Assembly (NCBI GenBank): GCA_030568195.1
Contig: JAJLTO010000008.1
Span: forward strand, 124,001 to 188,000
Reading direction: 5' to 3'
Length of the DNA: 64,000 nt
Origin: Dipodascopsis uninucleata var. uninucleata
Taxonomy: Eukaryota > Ascomycota > Lipomycetes > Lipomycetales > Lipomycetaceae
Shown here: positions 19,657 through 31,451 of the stretch, piece by piece
Layout: the number at the start of each line of letters is the position of its first letter
How positions within the stretch are numbered: position 1 is the first letter of the stretch
Notes under the pieces: generated by a model
What the model was told of the DNA's origin: nothing
What the model saw: the letters and a program-made list of their open reading frames with translations, nothing else
Databases searched by the model: none
Translations under genes and position numbers: made by a program

Positions 19657-22600
19657 ATGACTACAAATGCCAATTGGGGAATATGGGGTAAGTTGTTTTT
19701 AATTTAATATGCGTTTCCAATGCTAATTTTGCTGTTATCTTAGGTGACTTATCGCCCCATATTTCACACATGAACTCAACTACATCGCCTTCCATGAGTT
19801 CGTCTACTGTTGTTCCTTCAGGTTCTAATGGACAGCCTGAGCGTGAAATCGACTTAGATCTACGTCACTGGCCTTCTAATTCATCTGCATCTCGATCTCC
19901 AATATGGTCCTCAACAATGGCTGACGGCAGTGCCAACGTATCTCCAGTTGGCTCACGAAAACTTCCAGTTGAGTTGGATGTGAGTAATGAAATATTGACT
20001 AATTTATGCATAGCGTATATTTTACTGATTTCGAAATTCTTCGCTCTTAGCACTCTGAATCACCTCGAGAGTCATCGCTCTTTGTATCTCCCCGACAACA
20101 GCCAGTCTCCTTAGGTTCGCCATCTCTCATGGAAATACGTTCGCAGTCTTCGTTAATTCATTCTTCTATTTTGCCCTCTCCCAGAATTGACAGATATGGT
20201 TACTCTAATCTTGTCAATGCAGATGATGATGTCATTATTGATGATGAACAACTCGGTTTACACCATCGTGGTACAGGACATGTCCGTGAGCAAGATTCTG
20301 TTCTTTCTCCTTCAATTTCTCAATCTCAAACTCCATCAAGATCGAATTCTACGCCTCCGATATATAATAGTTTAAATACCTCTGCGAATTCTTCACCATT
20401 ACCTAACAATAGTCTTAGATCACCATTTCCTCCTCAAAATTCTTTTGCAAGTCAAATGCGAGATCGAATGTCATCTATTGTAGAGGCCACTCGAGAAGTT
20501 GAGCTTACGGCCTCAATGAATAACATGAGTGTTGAGTCGCAGCCTTTACCTCAACAATCACAGTTTGCTTATCCACAACAGACAGCCCAGTATCATCAGC
20601 AACCGTATGAGCCAGAAAAGGATCATCGCAGAATGTTACCTTCGCATTCGATGACTCCATTTCTTGGTATGCCTGGATATGTCCCTCCCCAAATCCCTGG
20701 AGAATATGGTTTCAATATGGCTCCTTCTCGACAGCCTTTGTGGCCAGAAGAACGTTATTTTCAAAGGCCATCTCTTGGACCTGCTAGTCCTTCACCTAAC
20801 GAGTTCATGTTTTCTGCTCAACAATCGCAAAAATTAGACATGCAGATTCCTGTGCACTCAGTATCGGAACATGTTCCAGAATTTAGACCCATGTATGGTA
20901 GAGCAAATAGTATCTCTATTGGTGATTTGTCGCTGGAGCACCATCGCAAAATGTCTGATACTACTACCATCTATAATCCGACCATGAAACCATCACCGGT
21001 TACTTCTATGGTAGCTCCTCATTCTGGCATTCCATCGCCAATTGCTGTTCTACCAAACGGACCAGGTCCTGCTGATCATCATATACGATCCAATTCGGTT
21101 TCGAAAGTTCAAATGGTGCAAGATACTCGTAAATATAGAAATATTCAACAGTCTGCTGCAGGTTCGGCAGCGGTTGCTTCTGCTGCTATGCCACAACCTA
21201 GTTCACAATCTATGTCCTCAGCTAATGCGCATTCTTCCTCCGTTACATCTTCCACTACTAATGCTACTCCATCGCAGCTTTCAAGAAAATCTTCGGCAAG
21301 CCCCGGTTTGGCCAGTTCATACCGATTTAGTGGCTCTAATCAATCTGCAAATGTAAATTATGATTATCAGAATGCCTTTAATTCTGGTATTCGATCTCCT
21401 ACTGCTGCTTCTGGTCCTTCAGGTTCTTCAAGGCGTTCTAGTAACGCTCCTCTCGCTTCTTCTTCTACTGCTGAGGATTTTCCACACAATGTTCGCTCTC
21501 AGTTTCTGGAAGAATTCCGAAGTAGCAAAGGGAAGAAATATGAATTACAGGACATTTTTGGTCATGTCGTTGAGTTTTCGGGTGACCAGCATGGATCACG
21601 TTTTATTCAGCAGAGATTGGAAACTGCCAATAGCGAAGAGAAAGAGACTATTTTCAATGAAATACGATCAAATTCATTGCAGTTAATGACTGATGTTTTT
21701 GGAAACTATGTTATTCAAAAGTTTTTCGAGCATGGTAATCAAATGCAGAAAACACTTCTCGCTAGACAAATGGAAGGTCATATTCTCTCGCTATCACTGC
21801 AGATGTATGGCTGTCGAGTCGTTCAAAAAGCAATTGAACATATTCTGGTAGACCAGCAAGCAAAACTTGTGAAGGAGTTGGAGGGTCATGTGCTTAGGTG
21901 TGTTAAAGATCAAAATGGTAATCATGTCATTCAAAAGGCAATTGAGAGAATTCCGGCTCAGCATATTGATTTTATTATTCGAGCCTTCAATCAACAAGTT
22001 TATGATCTCGCTACTCATCCATACGGGTGTCGCGTAATTCAGAGAATACTTGAGCATTGTGATGAAGATGCGCAGGAAAAAATTTTGAAAGAGCTGCATT
22101 CGTATACGTCGTATCTCGTTCAAGATCAGTATGGTAACTACGTTATACAACACGTTATTGAACGGGGTAAAGTTGAAGACCGTGCCAAGATTATTATTGT
22201 TGTAAAAGATAATGTCTTACAACTTTCTAAACACAAGTTCGCTTCAAATGTTGTTGAGAAGTGCATTGTCTATGGTGACAGAGAACAGCGTCAGTCAATA
22301 ATCGATGAGATTTTGCGTCAGCGATCTGATGGATCTCTACCTCTGACAGCGATGATGAAAGATCAATTCGCCAATTATGTCATTCAGAAACTGCTTGACG
22401 TTACGGAGGGCCAACAACGTGATAACCTCGTTTCAAAAATTATGCCGCATTTGCAAGCTCTGAAGAAGTATTCTTATGGCAAGCACTTAGTGTCTATTGA
22501 AAAATTGATGTATCTTTCGACTGAGAAAGGATCTGATAAGGCACTAGAGAATTCAAAAGCAGTTAAATCTTCAGAAGTGTCTGCAATATCTGCTATATCT

Positions 22601-22714
22601 TCTGCATCAGATGAACCTACACCAGGTTCACCATCCTCTACTGAAGACGGAAAGTCTTTTGATACGGGAGTTACTAGCGACATGTCCACTTCTCAATTGA
22701 ATACTAAGGACTGA
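19657..22714 (+). CDS. PUF3: Pumilio-family RNA-binding protein, Puf3 type
   Basis: A cytoplasmic mRNA-binding regulator of 976 residues. Three exons (19657..19687, 19744..19979, 20051..22714) join in frame over introns of 56 and 71 nt. The N-terminal half is disordered and rich in Ser, Gln and Pro. The Pumilio homology domain spans about residues 569-913 with eight repeats. The base-reading residues in order are SRFIQ, NYVIQ, CRVVQ, NHVIQ, CRVIQ, NYVIQ, SNVVE and NYVIQ. By the known Puf code this reads 5'-UGUANAUA-3', the site of Puf3 and Pumilio. In S. cerevisiae Puf3 controls decay and translation of mRNAs for nuclear-encoded mitochondrial proteins; that role is inferred here from the code and repeat sequences. 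The conserved R2 segment [11 protein letters not shown] and the C-terminal [11 protein letters not shown] are typical. A UGUAUAUA lies 412 nt past its own stop. It follows a 4-kb gene-free region. Confidence 0.93.
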
Positions 22715-23125
22715 TCTGAACTCAGAAAGTCATTTACTCTAAAATTTTTAAGCTAGTCATCTTTAGCTAGATTTTTCTTTGTAATATTTTCTTTAGATAT
22801 ATTTCTAGTTTTTTATTTTCACATATACGTGTTTATTTATGTGTCTCTTTTCGCTTTGTTTATATGACGAATGTGGCCTGGTTTTTCTTATTATATAAAT
22901 TCTGTTTCTTGATATTGTGTATTTATTTTGTTCTACTAACTTTTTATCTGTAAATGATTATTATGCTCATGTTAAAAACGAAATTTGAATCTATATTTCT
23001 TTGTCTTCCTGACGATGTTTATATACACTTGTTTTCAGCATAATACTATGTGTGCTCTTTGATGTGATACTGACGCCTGTTATTATTTCTTGAATTCTCA
23101 TAAAGATATTCGTCATATATGTATG

Positions 23126-23133
23126 TGTATATA
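23126..23133 (+). promoter_or_regulatory. Puf3-type site UGUAUAUA downstream of PUF3
   Basis: TGTATATA matches the UGUANAUA element predicted for the protein encoded just upstream. If the 3' UTR reaches 420 nt this could allow self-regulation. The surrounding sequence is an alternating TA/TG tract, which raises the chance of a random match. Confidence 0.25.
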
Positions 23134-23403
23134 CATGCACGCGTATATTAAGATGTATGCCGAATAGTTTTGTTTCTCTTGATTTTCAGTTCTTTTCTAG
23201 TGTATTATTGAAGTCGAGAATATTTAAATTGCGTTCAAGATTTACTAGATACTGTTGTTTTATTTCTTAATATCTTCTATTACTTCTTCTTCTTACTCAG
23301 TTTATTTTTATTACATATACATATATACAAATATTGTATAGTGCTTATTTTATATCTGGCGTACATTTTTCGAAGGCTGGACTGTCAAGTTGATGGTTCC
23401 TGT

Positions 23404-23485
23404 TTATTATTATTTTATTATTATTTTTTTATTACCATTTCTTGACTATTATTATTGTTATTATCACGATTATTACTGCGTCTAC
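23404..23485. repeat. Degenerate TTA/ATT trinucleotide microsatellite
   Basis: An imperfect run of ATT/TTA triplets interrupted by a T7 tract and by GAC/GTT units. It is a simple-sequence repeat in the intergenic region after PUF3, with no sign of function. Confidence 0.7.
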
Positions 23486-24186
23486 AATTACTATCAGTAT
23501 TATATGACTATTCTGTCCTTTTCAGATATTCTGTGTCTCCTAATCATTTAATCTTTGGTCGTTTGGTATTATTACATATAGCATGAGTGTAACTGTGAAT
23601 GTTTAACATACTATATTTTCAACTGGGCTTCCATTACTTTTCATTAACTAGTCTTCTCTGTGTAAGCTTAGATAGATAGTATTTCATAAAATTTTATTAG
23701 TCCTTGGAAGAAATATTTGTTGTATTGTCAGCGACTGATTTGGCAACATTGAGAAGAAAGGCTGGGATATGTTTAAAGAGGGCCGAAATGTAGAATATTC
23801 AGATATATGCATCACATGACTAGTGGGCATTTTGAACAGTTAAAAATACTGAGTATTCATGATCCTGCGTAGAAAAAGAGCAAGGATAGAATCATTTAGA
23901 GAATCTTATTGCCCAGTGTTCGATTGAAAAAACGGAAGGTACTATTAAGTGTATGATTGGATTCTAATATGATTATTCTTTATTTGTTTTACTTGGGAGC
24001 TGTAGTTGAGTGGCTTTTTATCAGGCAAGGCTAACGAAGTTCAAGATCAAAACGATCTACCATACTATCTCAGATTACGGTTGCTTGGAGAATTTAATAA
24101 ACGAAACAAATTTCTAAAGTATATATGTGATTATACGACGATAGTGAAACAATTTTTTTTTGGGTGGGCATGCTAAGTTCACCAGA

Positions 24187-25592
24187 ATGATGTTTCGTAA
24201 TGTTATCCGTAATGTTCAAAGTAAGTCGTCAATAGTGTTCCATTCTTCGGGCCAGTTATGCTATAGCTAAAATGAGCTAAAGCTTTCATCCGACTCTTAA
24301 CGAGCTATGTCTAATATATTGGTCATTTAGCGTTGGACATGAATTTAAGTATGAGAAGGCGAGGATCTATCATACGGTTCCCAACTATACGAAAGATTCA
24401 GGAGCTACACATTAGAGGAGGCAGACCTAGGACGTCGTTGGGCAGTGTCGGAATGAATAATACTACGACCAATGGCCATGGGATTGCGGAATCAACGCTA
24501 ATAGCAGCTGTCAGTTCAGCAGGTGCTGCCAGTTCTGGGTTAACGACAGTTATTGAAGCAAGAAATATTAATGCTTCTACAGCTCTTGTAAGCCAGAGTT
24601 TCTCTCGGTCAATTTCGGATGATGCAAACAAGAAGCACTCTGGCCCTGAGCTAAATAATCCTAGCAGAGATCAGCATGTTCTAGCCGACGGCCACAAACG
24701 GAAGCTGAAATGGGAGCTAGAAATGACGAATGGAGAGAGTAGAGATGCCAATGGCTTGGTGGCATTAGAGGGAAGTAACGGTAGCAAAGGTAATAAGAAT
24801 AGAGACGACGAAGGGAATGGAGACAGCAATGATGGGAATGGTAATGGAAACAGTGAAGACGACAGTGCAACGGACATAAATGATCACAACGAATCTTTTG
24901 ATGAGAATCGAGTATTGACAGTGTCTAAACTTGTCATGCGGTATGCTCACCACTTTGATACGTACGCTATTTTCAGAAGTTTGCATTCAGCTGGATTTAC
25001 AGATGAGCAATCAATTGAGATTATTAAATGCATGCGTGGTCTCTTGTCTCACGAGCTCATAAGAGCAAAAGAGACCTTTTTATCGCAGGCAGAAATGGAA
25101 AATGAAGCATATTTGTTTGATGCAGCATGTTCTGAGCTCCGTACCGAAATTCAAAGTCTTCGACGGAATCAAACCGCAGTAGCTCAGACAGAAACAGCTG
25201 CTCTGCAACGAGAACTAGCACTCCTGCGGCAACTGTACACGGAGGAGATCGATTATATGAAAAATGACATTAACATGGAGCTCAATGAGAGAAAAAATGC
25301 TTCTAATGCGGATGCTAGGGCAACGGAAATTCAAATTCAGGAACTGAATAATAAAATAACGATTCAGATCATATCTGAGCTTCGATCCGCTGTTGAAGCT
25401 ACGCGATGGCAGATGACGCGAAGGGGTTTAGTAGCAATTGGATTTATTGCTGGTATTATTTTAACTGCGCTTTCTTACAGAAGTGAGTCTGATCAAAGAC
25501 GAAGTAAAGAAGCAGCTGCTAAAGCAGTCGCCTCTGGCGAGTCAGCAGAAAAGCGAAATGAGTCTTCTCCCGAAGTAATTTACATATCATAG
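24187..25592 (+). CDS. FMP32: DUF1640/CCDC90-family mitochondrial inner-membrane coiled-coil protein (Fmp32-like)
   Basis: A mitochondrial membrane protein of 431 residues, related to yeast Fmp32 (linked to cytochrome oxidase assembly) and animal MCUR1/CCDC90. Exon 1 (24187..24220) encodes MMFRNVIRNVQ and supplies the start of a basic, Arg-rich targeting sequence that continues in exon 2 (24331..25592) as MRRRGSIIRFPTIRK; the 110-nt intron is GTAAGT ... ATTTAG. After a low-complexity Gly/Asn/Asp/Ser linker, the family core begins at about residue 205: HFDTYAIFRSLHSAGFTDEQ, then a long coiled coil (SELRTEIQSLRRN and onward). One membrane span (GLVAIGFIAGIILTALSY) sits near the C terminus, the usual topology. 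The acidic Asn/Gly linker makes it longer than S. cerevisiae Fmp32 (about 207). The first ATG of the single-exon frame would lose the targeting signal. Confidence 0.85.
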
Positions 25593-25925
25593 AGCTATTA
25601 CCTATATTCATTCACTAGCAAATTCAATATTTTGGAATAATATTTTGTCGTCCAGAATAGTGAGGAACAATCTTGATTATCGCAGTATATTTGAATTTTG
25701 TTGCTTGCTGAGGTTGTTGATTGGTCGCTCGAGAGGGCTGGCGTTGATAAATTTGGTTGTTGATTTGTGAATAGTTTTTATGAAATCCAAGTTTTTGTAT
25801 TTTGAATTTGTGTAGTTAAATTTATTCTATCCATTTTTACGATCCACATACACCATTCTCTCCTTTAGTTAGCAGTTCTAATTAGTATTACTTATATATC
25901 CAAACGCTAATTGTCGATTCCAGAG
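25593..25925. other. Intergenic region after FMP32
   Basis: A short promoter interval with nothing distinctive. Confidence 0.4.
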
Positions 25926-26795
25926 ATGAGTATTGAAAACTCTCATATATCTGAGAGCGGCCACAGCCTGTCAGCGTCAGCGGTGCAGCAAATTCATTCG
26001 ATCTTCTTAGAGTTCTACAACACATTCAAGATGCAAATACTGCAAGGAGATGAGGCTCTTTCCGCAAAATATCATGATCGCTATGTTCAACGTTTTCTCG
26101 TGGCAGATAATGGAAATATAGAAAGCAAGCGTTTTGAATCTGGAGACCAATGTTCTAATAATAGGAGTGAAGCGAGAGAATTTGTTGACGACCTTGATAC
26201 TTCTAGTTCAAGTAGAAAACCCCCATTGATAAAGGAGACTGATCTGTCTAAAAATCTCAGAGATAAGGAAAGTGGTACCCAGGCCTCTCTTCTTAATGGG
26301 GATAAGAAGCGAGGCACCAGAAGGTTGAAGCGGAAACAAGTACCAGGAAATATCGACAGTGCCGCCAACAGAAATCGCACTAGTCAATACACTTTCGAAA
26401 GTATGAGAAGCCGGAAGTTACCTATGTTTTCACCTGAGCCTGAGGATACGAACACTATCGCAGAAGCAAATATGAATAGACGACAAAAAAATGTCCCTAA
26501 GCAAAAATCACGTATCAATCACGAGCAAGTGATAAACGACAGTGAATCATCGTCGCCAATATTTTCCTCCTCTCAGGAAATATCGCCCAGTGATATTCCT
26601 TGCTTCATAATTGTCGAATATAAGAAAAGCAAAAAAAAATTAAAGCTACGAAGAAAGCGATCTCATAAAAAGATTAACATGGATTTATTATGGGCAACGC
26701 ATTGGCTCCTCAAGCGGAATCAGCGAACAAGACCAACGCAAGTCCAGCTACCTAGAAAACCATTTCTCTTAAGAAATCTACGGCGAATTTCTTGA
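25926..26795 (+). CDS. Unrecognised basic protein
   Basis: I do not recognise this protein of 289 residues (ATG at 25926). An N-terminal helical segment (SAVQQIHSIFLEFYNTFKMQ, about residues 21-40) is followed by a low-complexity middle with many Ser, Asn, Arg and Lys residues (GDKKRGTRRLKRKQVPG looks like a nuclear localisation signal). The C terminus is strongly basic (KKSKKKLKLRRKRSHKK). There are no known motifs, membrane spans or cysteine clusters. The composition suggests a nuclear or nucleolar protein that binds nucleic acid, which is inference only. A run of nine A at about 26631-26639 precedes the basic tail; a sequencing slip there would change the last 50 residues. It ends 97 bp from the convergent HIU hydrolase gene. 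Confidence 0.55.
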   Translation: MSIENSHISESGHSLSASAVQQIHSIFLEFYNTFKMQILQGDEALSAKYHDRYVQRFLVADNGNIESKRFESGDQCSNNRSEAREFVDDLDTSSSSRKPPLIKETDLSKNLRDKESGTQASLLNGDKKRGTRRLKRKQVPGNIDSAANRNRTSQYTFESMRSRKLPMFSPEPEDTNTIAEANMNRRQKNVPKQKSRINHEQVINDSESSSPIFSSSQEISPSDIPCFIIVEYKKSKKKLKLRRKRSHKKINMDLLWATHWLLKRNQRTRPTQVQLPRKPFLLRNLRRIS

Positions 26796-26891
26796 TACTT
26801 AATGTACTATCTGGAAACTACGCAAACAATGGAAATTGCAGAAATGCAGATTTTATATTGTTAAATCTGGCTAACTTGAAGAAGCCGTATA

Positions 26892-27302
26892 TTAACTGCC
26901 ACGGTAGGTCGAGTAAGAGTATCTCGACAGTAACAGTGGTACATGGAAGTGCTCGGATGGAAGTGCATTTGCCTTCACGATAAAGCAGATGTCGACATAA
27001 GGAAAGAAAGTATCACCATCAAAATATTCGGAGATACCATCAAATCTGATCTGCAAAAGACGGTCTGTTTTGGCAGCTTCCTCCCCGCCCACACTATTCA
27101 GAATCTTATAGAACTCATCATCAGAAGATTGGCTGATATTATTCCAATATACAACGCGACCGTCTGAGTTAGTGGATGCTTGAGCAATCTTGATGAACTC
27201 TCTGGTAGCCGCATCCTGAACTTTGAGTGTGCATATAATTCCTACCGCTGGTTTTCCGGCAACAGTATCGAGAACATGACATGTAATTGGATGGCGAGAC
27301 AT
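26892..27302 (-). CDS. 5-hydroxyisourate hydrolase (transthyretin-like protein)
   Basis: A 136-residue enzyme that opens 5-hydroxyisourate to OHCU in urate breakdown to allantoin. The three hallmark patches of the HIUase/transthyretin family are present: ITCHVLDTVAGKPAVGI at the N terminus (His9), the mid-chain GRV with its Arg, and the C-terminal tetrapeptide YRGS, the signature that separates hydrolases from true transthyretin. HFHVPLLLSRYSYSTYRGS is almost identical to the bacterial and fungal consensus. The gene has a single exon of normal length. It has no N-terminal nonapeptide or C-terminal SKL signal for peroxisomes. It is divergent from DET1. With adenine deaminase elsewhere in the window it supports an active purine-degradation route, although the two genes are 19 kb apart. 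Confidence 0.93.
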   Translation of the reverse strand: MSRHPITCHVLDTVAGKPAVGIICTLKVQDAATREFIKIAQASTNSDGRVVYWNNISQSSDDEFYKILNSVGGEEAAKTDRLLQIRFDGISEYFDGDTFFPYVDICFIVKANALPSEHFHVPLLLSRYSYSTYRGS

Positions 27303-27871
27303 TCTTCAATTAGATTTTCAGTATGCTAAATGGTTTGTAGATGATGCAAATATTACTTTCTGTTGGCACCTGAGTACGTACGTTAGCTAAACAATATTAC
27401 TTTATTGTAAGAGCTAAGTATCCGCAGTGACGAGTTATGTTCTGGATTGCTCCGCCTTTTTGTCGATATTCATTAAGAATACACTTAATTCCTTATTTGA
27501 TTTAAATTCCAATGTCAGCAATAATGAATCACTGCCCGTCTGTCTAAATGTTTTCTATTTAAAAGTCTTTCATACGTACGGTGAAGCAATATATATTCAA
27601 TGAGACCATGCCAGATCCATGCGGCGCTATCGGGTAAGTCCGATAATGCCAATTACTCGTCCCAAATTTTAGAATAGCTGTCAGGGTAACATGTTACATA
27701 ATTTAGCATAATCGGCAAATACGCCATTCGCTATTTTTTCAACCTACTTTCTTAGTCTCATAAGTCCACCGGTATGTATGCAAGTACAAGAAGAACTGTG
27801 ACTACTTATTGCAACGAATAGAAAGCACGCCACTGAATACAGAGCTAAAGCTTGGTGAGCTATCGAATGCA
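27303..27871. other. Divergent promoter region HIUase / DET1
   Basis: A 570-bp interval with nothing clearly recognisable beyond AT-rich promoter-like sequence. Confidence 0.4.
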
Positions 27872-28986
27872 ATGGGCCGACCAAGGGTAAGCGAAGAACT
27901 CGTGCCACACAGTAGTGCAACTTGAAGTTGAATCAATTCCCACATTGCACACTACTCCATGACTATGAAGCCAAAGCTTTCCAGAGTATTTACTAACATT
28001 CGTCTTTATCAACGATAGTTAATTATTCTTGTGCGACACGGTGAATCTGAAAGTAACTGTAGGTGCTTAGCTGAAAATGTGAATTGATCTTTACGATTGC
28101 GTATTTCGAGCAGCTCTGATCCATCATTTATTTAGGTGATAAATCAATAAACAGATACATTCCAAATCACAAGGTCTCTCTTACGGATCGTGGTCACGAG
28201 CAAGCTAAGCAAGCTGGCAAGAACTTAAGAGATGTTTTACTTCCGGGTGAGAATGTATTGATTTATACTTCACCCTATAGGAGGACAAGAGAAACTACTC
28301 AAGGCATTGTGTCACAGCTCGATGGTGTTGATTATCGGGTATACGAAGAGCCCAGACTACGAGAACAGGACTTTGGGAACTTTCAGTTTGAAGAAGATGA
28401 AATGGCCAAAATTTGGAAAGAACGTGCACTTTACGGCCATTTTTTTTATAGAATTCCTAACGGCGAGTCTGCAGCTGATGTATATGATCGATGTGCTGGC
28501 TTTAATGAAACACTCTTTAGACAGTTCTCATCGGAAAAGTTTGCTAACGTACTTGTATTGGTAACGCATGGATTAATGACGCGCGTGTTTTTAATGAAGT
28601 GGTATCGTTGGACTGTTGAGCAGTTCGAGAATTTGAAAAACATAAACTATTGCGAATTCGTTATCATGGAACTTCAGGAGAACGGAAGGTATCTGTTGAA
28701 GAATAAGATGAGGACTTGGAGTGATCCTCCTTCTGATCCAATAATCACCAAGAAAGCTTCTTCTGCCGACGAAGAGAGAGAGCTGGAAGAGAAGCAACGG
28801 AAAATCAAGCTTCTCTACAATTCATTACATCATCCATCAAGTGCTAATAGCAACGCTTCCGTAGCTAGTGCTACGCCTATGGGCAGTAAAACTGTAATTG
28901 AGAGTACTACGCACTCATCCGGAGGTGCGCTAGTACCATGTGATCTTGCGGATGATAGCTCTTCTATATGTTCTAATGGAGAGTAG
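27872..28986 (+). CDS. DET1: Histidine phosphatase of the phosphoglycerate mutase superfamily (Det1-like)
   Basis: A branch-2-like histidine phosphatase of 301 residues, like S. cerevisiae Det1, which affects intracellular sterol transport. Three exons: a 15-nt first exon (27872..27886, MGRPR), exon 2 (28019..28058) and exon 3 (28136..28986), with introns of 132 nt (TACTAAC branch) and 77 nt. Splicing yields LIILVRHGESESNCDKSINR, where RHGES is the catalytic RHG motif with the phosphorylated His. YTSPYRRTRET and VLVTHGLMTRVFLMKWY supply the second Arg and His, and REQDFGNFQ the acid loop. The C-terminal 70 residues after LLKNKMRTW are Ser-rich and probably disordered. Without the two small exons the RHG motif is lost, so the spliced model is needed. 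The substrate is unknown. Confidence 0.88.
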
Positions 28987-29270
28987 TAATAAGAAATGAA
29001 GAGCCGTCGTTATATACTAAAATATCTTTTAAATGTTAAACTGTTTATGGGCTATCGGAAATTTTCTTTTATACACTTGCTTTATATTGTTTGTCTGTCT
29101 TTTTTTTTTTGGTTTCCACATTACTAATAAAGAGTTTTAACAATTCCATTATGAAGTCAATGCCCTAACCCTATATGATTCCGAATGGCCAAAAATTTTG
29201 CGGATGTTAAAAAAGTGGATAGAATTGGCATGAACGGATTCTCACGGAGGATACCTGTTTGTTTGATTTC

Positions 29271-31364
29271 ATGGCAATTAAGATGCAGTGGCACCGATGT
29301 AGTAGCATTTTTAATGGTGTACATCGCAGACTGGGCATATATAAGCGGTCTATATATGTTGATGCTCGTTCGAATATAGACTGCGGAAATGGAGCTGCCG
29401 ATGTAGTAGTCATCGGAGGAGGACATGCTGGATGTGAAGCTGCTGCTGCTGCCGCAAGAGCAGGCGCTAGGACCATACTTGTTACTCAGTCATCTGATGC
29501 TATTGGCACGTGTAGCTGTAATCCGTCCATTGGCGGTGTGGGTAAAGGTAATTTGGTACGAGAAATCGATGCTTTGGACGGACTGATGGGTCGTGTCGCA
29601 GACAAGGCAGGTAGCTTTTTTCGCATGCTCAATAGATCGAAAGGTCCGGCTGTTTGGGGTCCACGAGCTCAAATTGACAGAAAATTATACAAAAAATACA
29701 TGCAAGAAGAAATAAGAGCCTGTAAGAATTTGGAAATCAAGGAGGGAAGTGTTCATGACCTCATTGTCGAAAAGACGCCGTCTCTCGTCAGTAACGCTTC
29801 AACAGTTGATGCCAACGATTCGAGCTCTAGTACTACACTTGGAAAAGTCTTAGGTATTATCTTGGCTTCAGGACAAGTCATAGCTACAAATTCAGTTGTC
29901 ATCACTACTGGTACTTTCTTACGTGGTGAAATCCATATAGGCTTGCATGCATATTCTGCTGGAAGAATCAATGAACCAGCTTCCATCGGATTAAGTGAAA
30001 CCTTAGCTGAAGCAGGATTTAAACTCGGGCGTCTCAAGACAGGCACACCAGCTCGTATCGATGGTCGTACTATAAACTATAAGCGTGTCCAGGAGGAAAA
30101 AAGTGACGAAGTTCCTGAACCGTTCAGTTTTATGCATGACTATGTTGGTGACGGAAGTGGACGTCCATTATTGTCGAGTTATTTAACAAGAACAACGCAA
30201 GAATCTCATGACCTTATCCGCTCAAATTTGCATACATCTTTACATATTCGCGAAAGTGTAAAGGGTCCCCGATATTGTCCTTCAATTGAAGCTAAAGTCC
30301 TACGATTTGCTGAGAAGGAGTCTCATATGTTGTGGCTTGAACCTGAAGGGTACGATACTGATCTTGTCTATCCGAATGGCATCAGCTGTACACTTCCTGC
30401 AGATTTACAAAGACAGCTGTTGCGTACGATTCCTGGTCTTGAGGACGCAGAAATGGTACAGCCTGGATATGGCGTGGAGTATGACTTCATAGATCCTCGG
30501 CAATTGCGACCTACGTTAGAGACAAAGTTAGTTTCTGGCCTGTACTTAGCTGGTCAAATTAATGGTACGACCGGCTACGAAGAAGCTGGTGCACAGGGAA
30601 TTCTTGCTGGTGCAAATGCCGCATTATTCGCTTTAAATAAGTCGCCATTGGAACTTAGTCGAAGTCAAGCTTATATTGGAGTAATGGTGGATGATTTAGT
30701 GACTAAAGGCGTAGAAGAGCCCTATAGAATGTTCACGTCACGAAGCGAATTCCGCTTGAGTTTGAGAGCTGATAACGCCGATTCTAGGCTCACCGCTCTG
30801 GGATACGCTCATGGCCTGGTTTCTGACCAAAGATATAAGCGTGCTATCTATGAAAATGGAATCGTCACTCAAGCTGTTGAATTTTTGCAAAATGAGCGTA
30901 GATCTCCGGATTCCTGGAATAGATTCGCAGTGTCTGAGCGCATGAATCAAGACGGGATAATTCGAGATGCCTTTTTCCTTATTACGACGGAAAAAGCAAA
31001 AGCAAAGGAGCTTTTGGCAGCACTAGGATGGTCTAGGACAACGGAGCTAGATTCTAAGCTAGTGCGTAAGATCGAACTGGAAGGTAAATATAGTCGGTTG
31101 ATTGAACGCGAGCGTCGCTTTATAGAAGCTTTCAACCGTGACGAGAGTATTTCATTGCCTGATATTGATTATATGGTGCTACCGCAGCTACGGACAGAAG
31201 CAAGATTTCTTCTCAATCAGGTTAGACCAACAACCCTTGGACAGGCGCGTCGAATCCAGGGTATTACTCCAGCAGATGTTGGTGAGCTGTTTAGGCTTGC
31301 TATCCGTCAACGCTCACGCATTGCATCTGGCCGCACTACCGCATCGATACCATCATCTGTGTAA
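29271..31364 (+). CDS. MTO1: Mitochondrial tRNA uridine-5-carboxymethylaminomethyl modification enzyme, MnmG/GidA family
   Basis: An FAD enzyme of about 697 residues that, with Mss1, places the cmnm5 (or taurinomethyl) group on the wobble uridine of several mitochondrial tRNAs. A basic leader ([20 protein letters not shown]) fits mitochondrial import. The dinucleotide fold is [21 protein letters not shown]. The two GidA signatures are visible: [18 protein letters not shown] and [34 protein letters not shown] binds FAD, and the C-terminal helical part ends with [17 protein letters not shown]. The gene is intronless with the normal length for fungal Mto1. I choose the ATG at 29271; another at 29283 would also keep the leader. 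A UGUACAUA lies 88 nt after the stop. Confidence 0.95.
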   Translation: MAIKMQWHRCSSIFNGVHRRLGIYKRSIYVDARSNIDCGNGAADVVVIGGGHAGCEAAAAAARAGARTILVTQSSDAIGTCSCNPSIGGVGKGNLVREIDALDGLMGRVADKAGSFFRMLNRSKGPAVWGPRAQIDRKLYKKYMQEEIRACKNLEIKEGSVHDLIVEKTPSLVSNASTVDANDSSSSTTLGKVLGIILASGQVIATNSVVITTGTFLRGEIHIGLHAYSAGRINEPASIGLSETLAEAGFKLGRLKTGTPARIDGRTINYKRVQEEKSDEVPEPFSFMHDYVGDGSGRPLLSSYLTRTTQESHDLIRSNLHTSLHIRESVKGPRYCPSIEAKVLRFAEKESHMLWLEPEGYDTDLVYPNGISCTLPADLQRQLLRTIPGLEDAEMVQPGYGVEYDFIDPRQLRPTLETKLVSGLYLAGQINGTTGYEEAGAQGILAGANAALFALNKSPLELSRSQAYIGVMVDDLVTKGVEEPYRMFTSRSEFRLSLRADNADSRLTALGYAHGLVSDQRYKRAIYENGIVTQAVEFLQNERRSPDSWNRFAVSERMNQDGIIRDAFFLITTEKAKAKELLAALGWSRTTELDSKLVRKIELEGKYSRLIERERRFIEAFNRDESISLPDIDYMVLPQLRTEARFLLNQVRPTTLGQARRIQGITPADVGELFRLAIRQRSRIASGRTTASIPSSV

Positions 31365-31451
31365 ATAACCTAGAGAATAATTGGTATTTGTAAATTATGC
31401 TTCTTATAGTAATATTAATAGGTGCATTTGGGTCACGGTCTCTCAGTTTTT

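Larger units (their letters stand above)
22715..24186. other. PUF3 3' region and FMP32 promoter
   Basis: A 1.5-kb T-rich interval. It contains a UGUAUAUA Pumilio site at 23126-23133 and a degenerate TTA/ATT trinucleotide tract at about 23404-23485. No coding frame is convincing. Confidence 0.5.

Noticed and set aside
23991-24055. A tRNA-like stretch (TAGTTGAGTGG resembles an A box)
   Set aside because: No matching B box at the right distance and no cloverleaf can be drawn.
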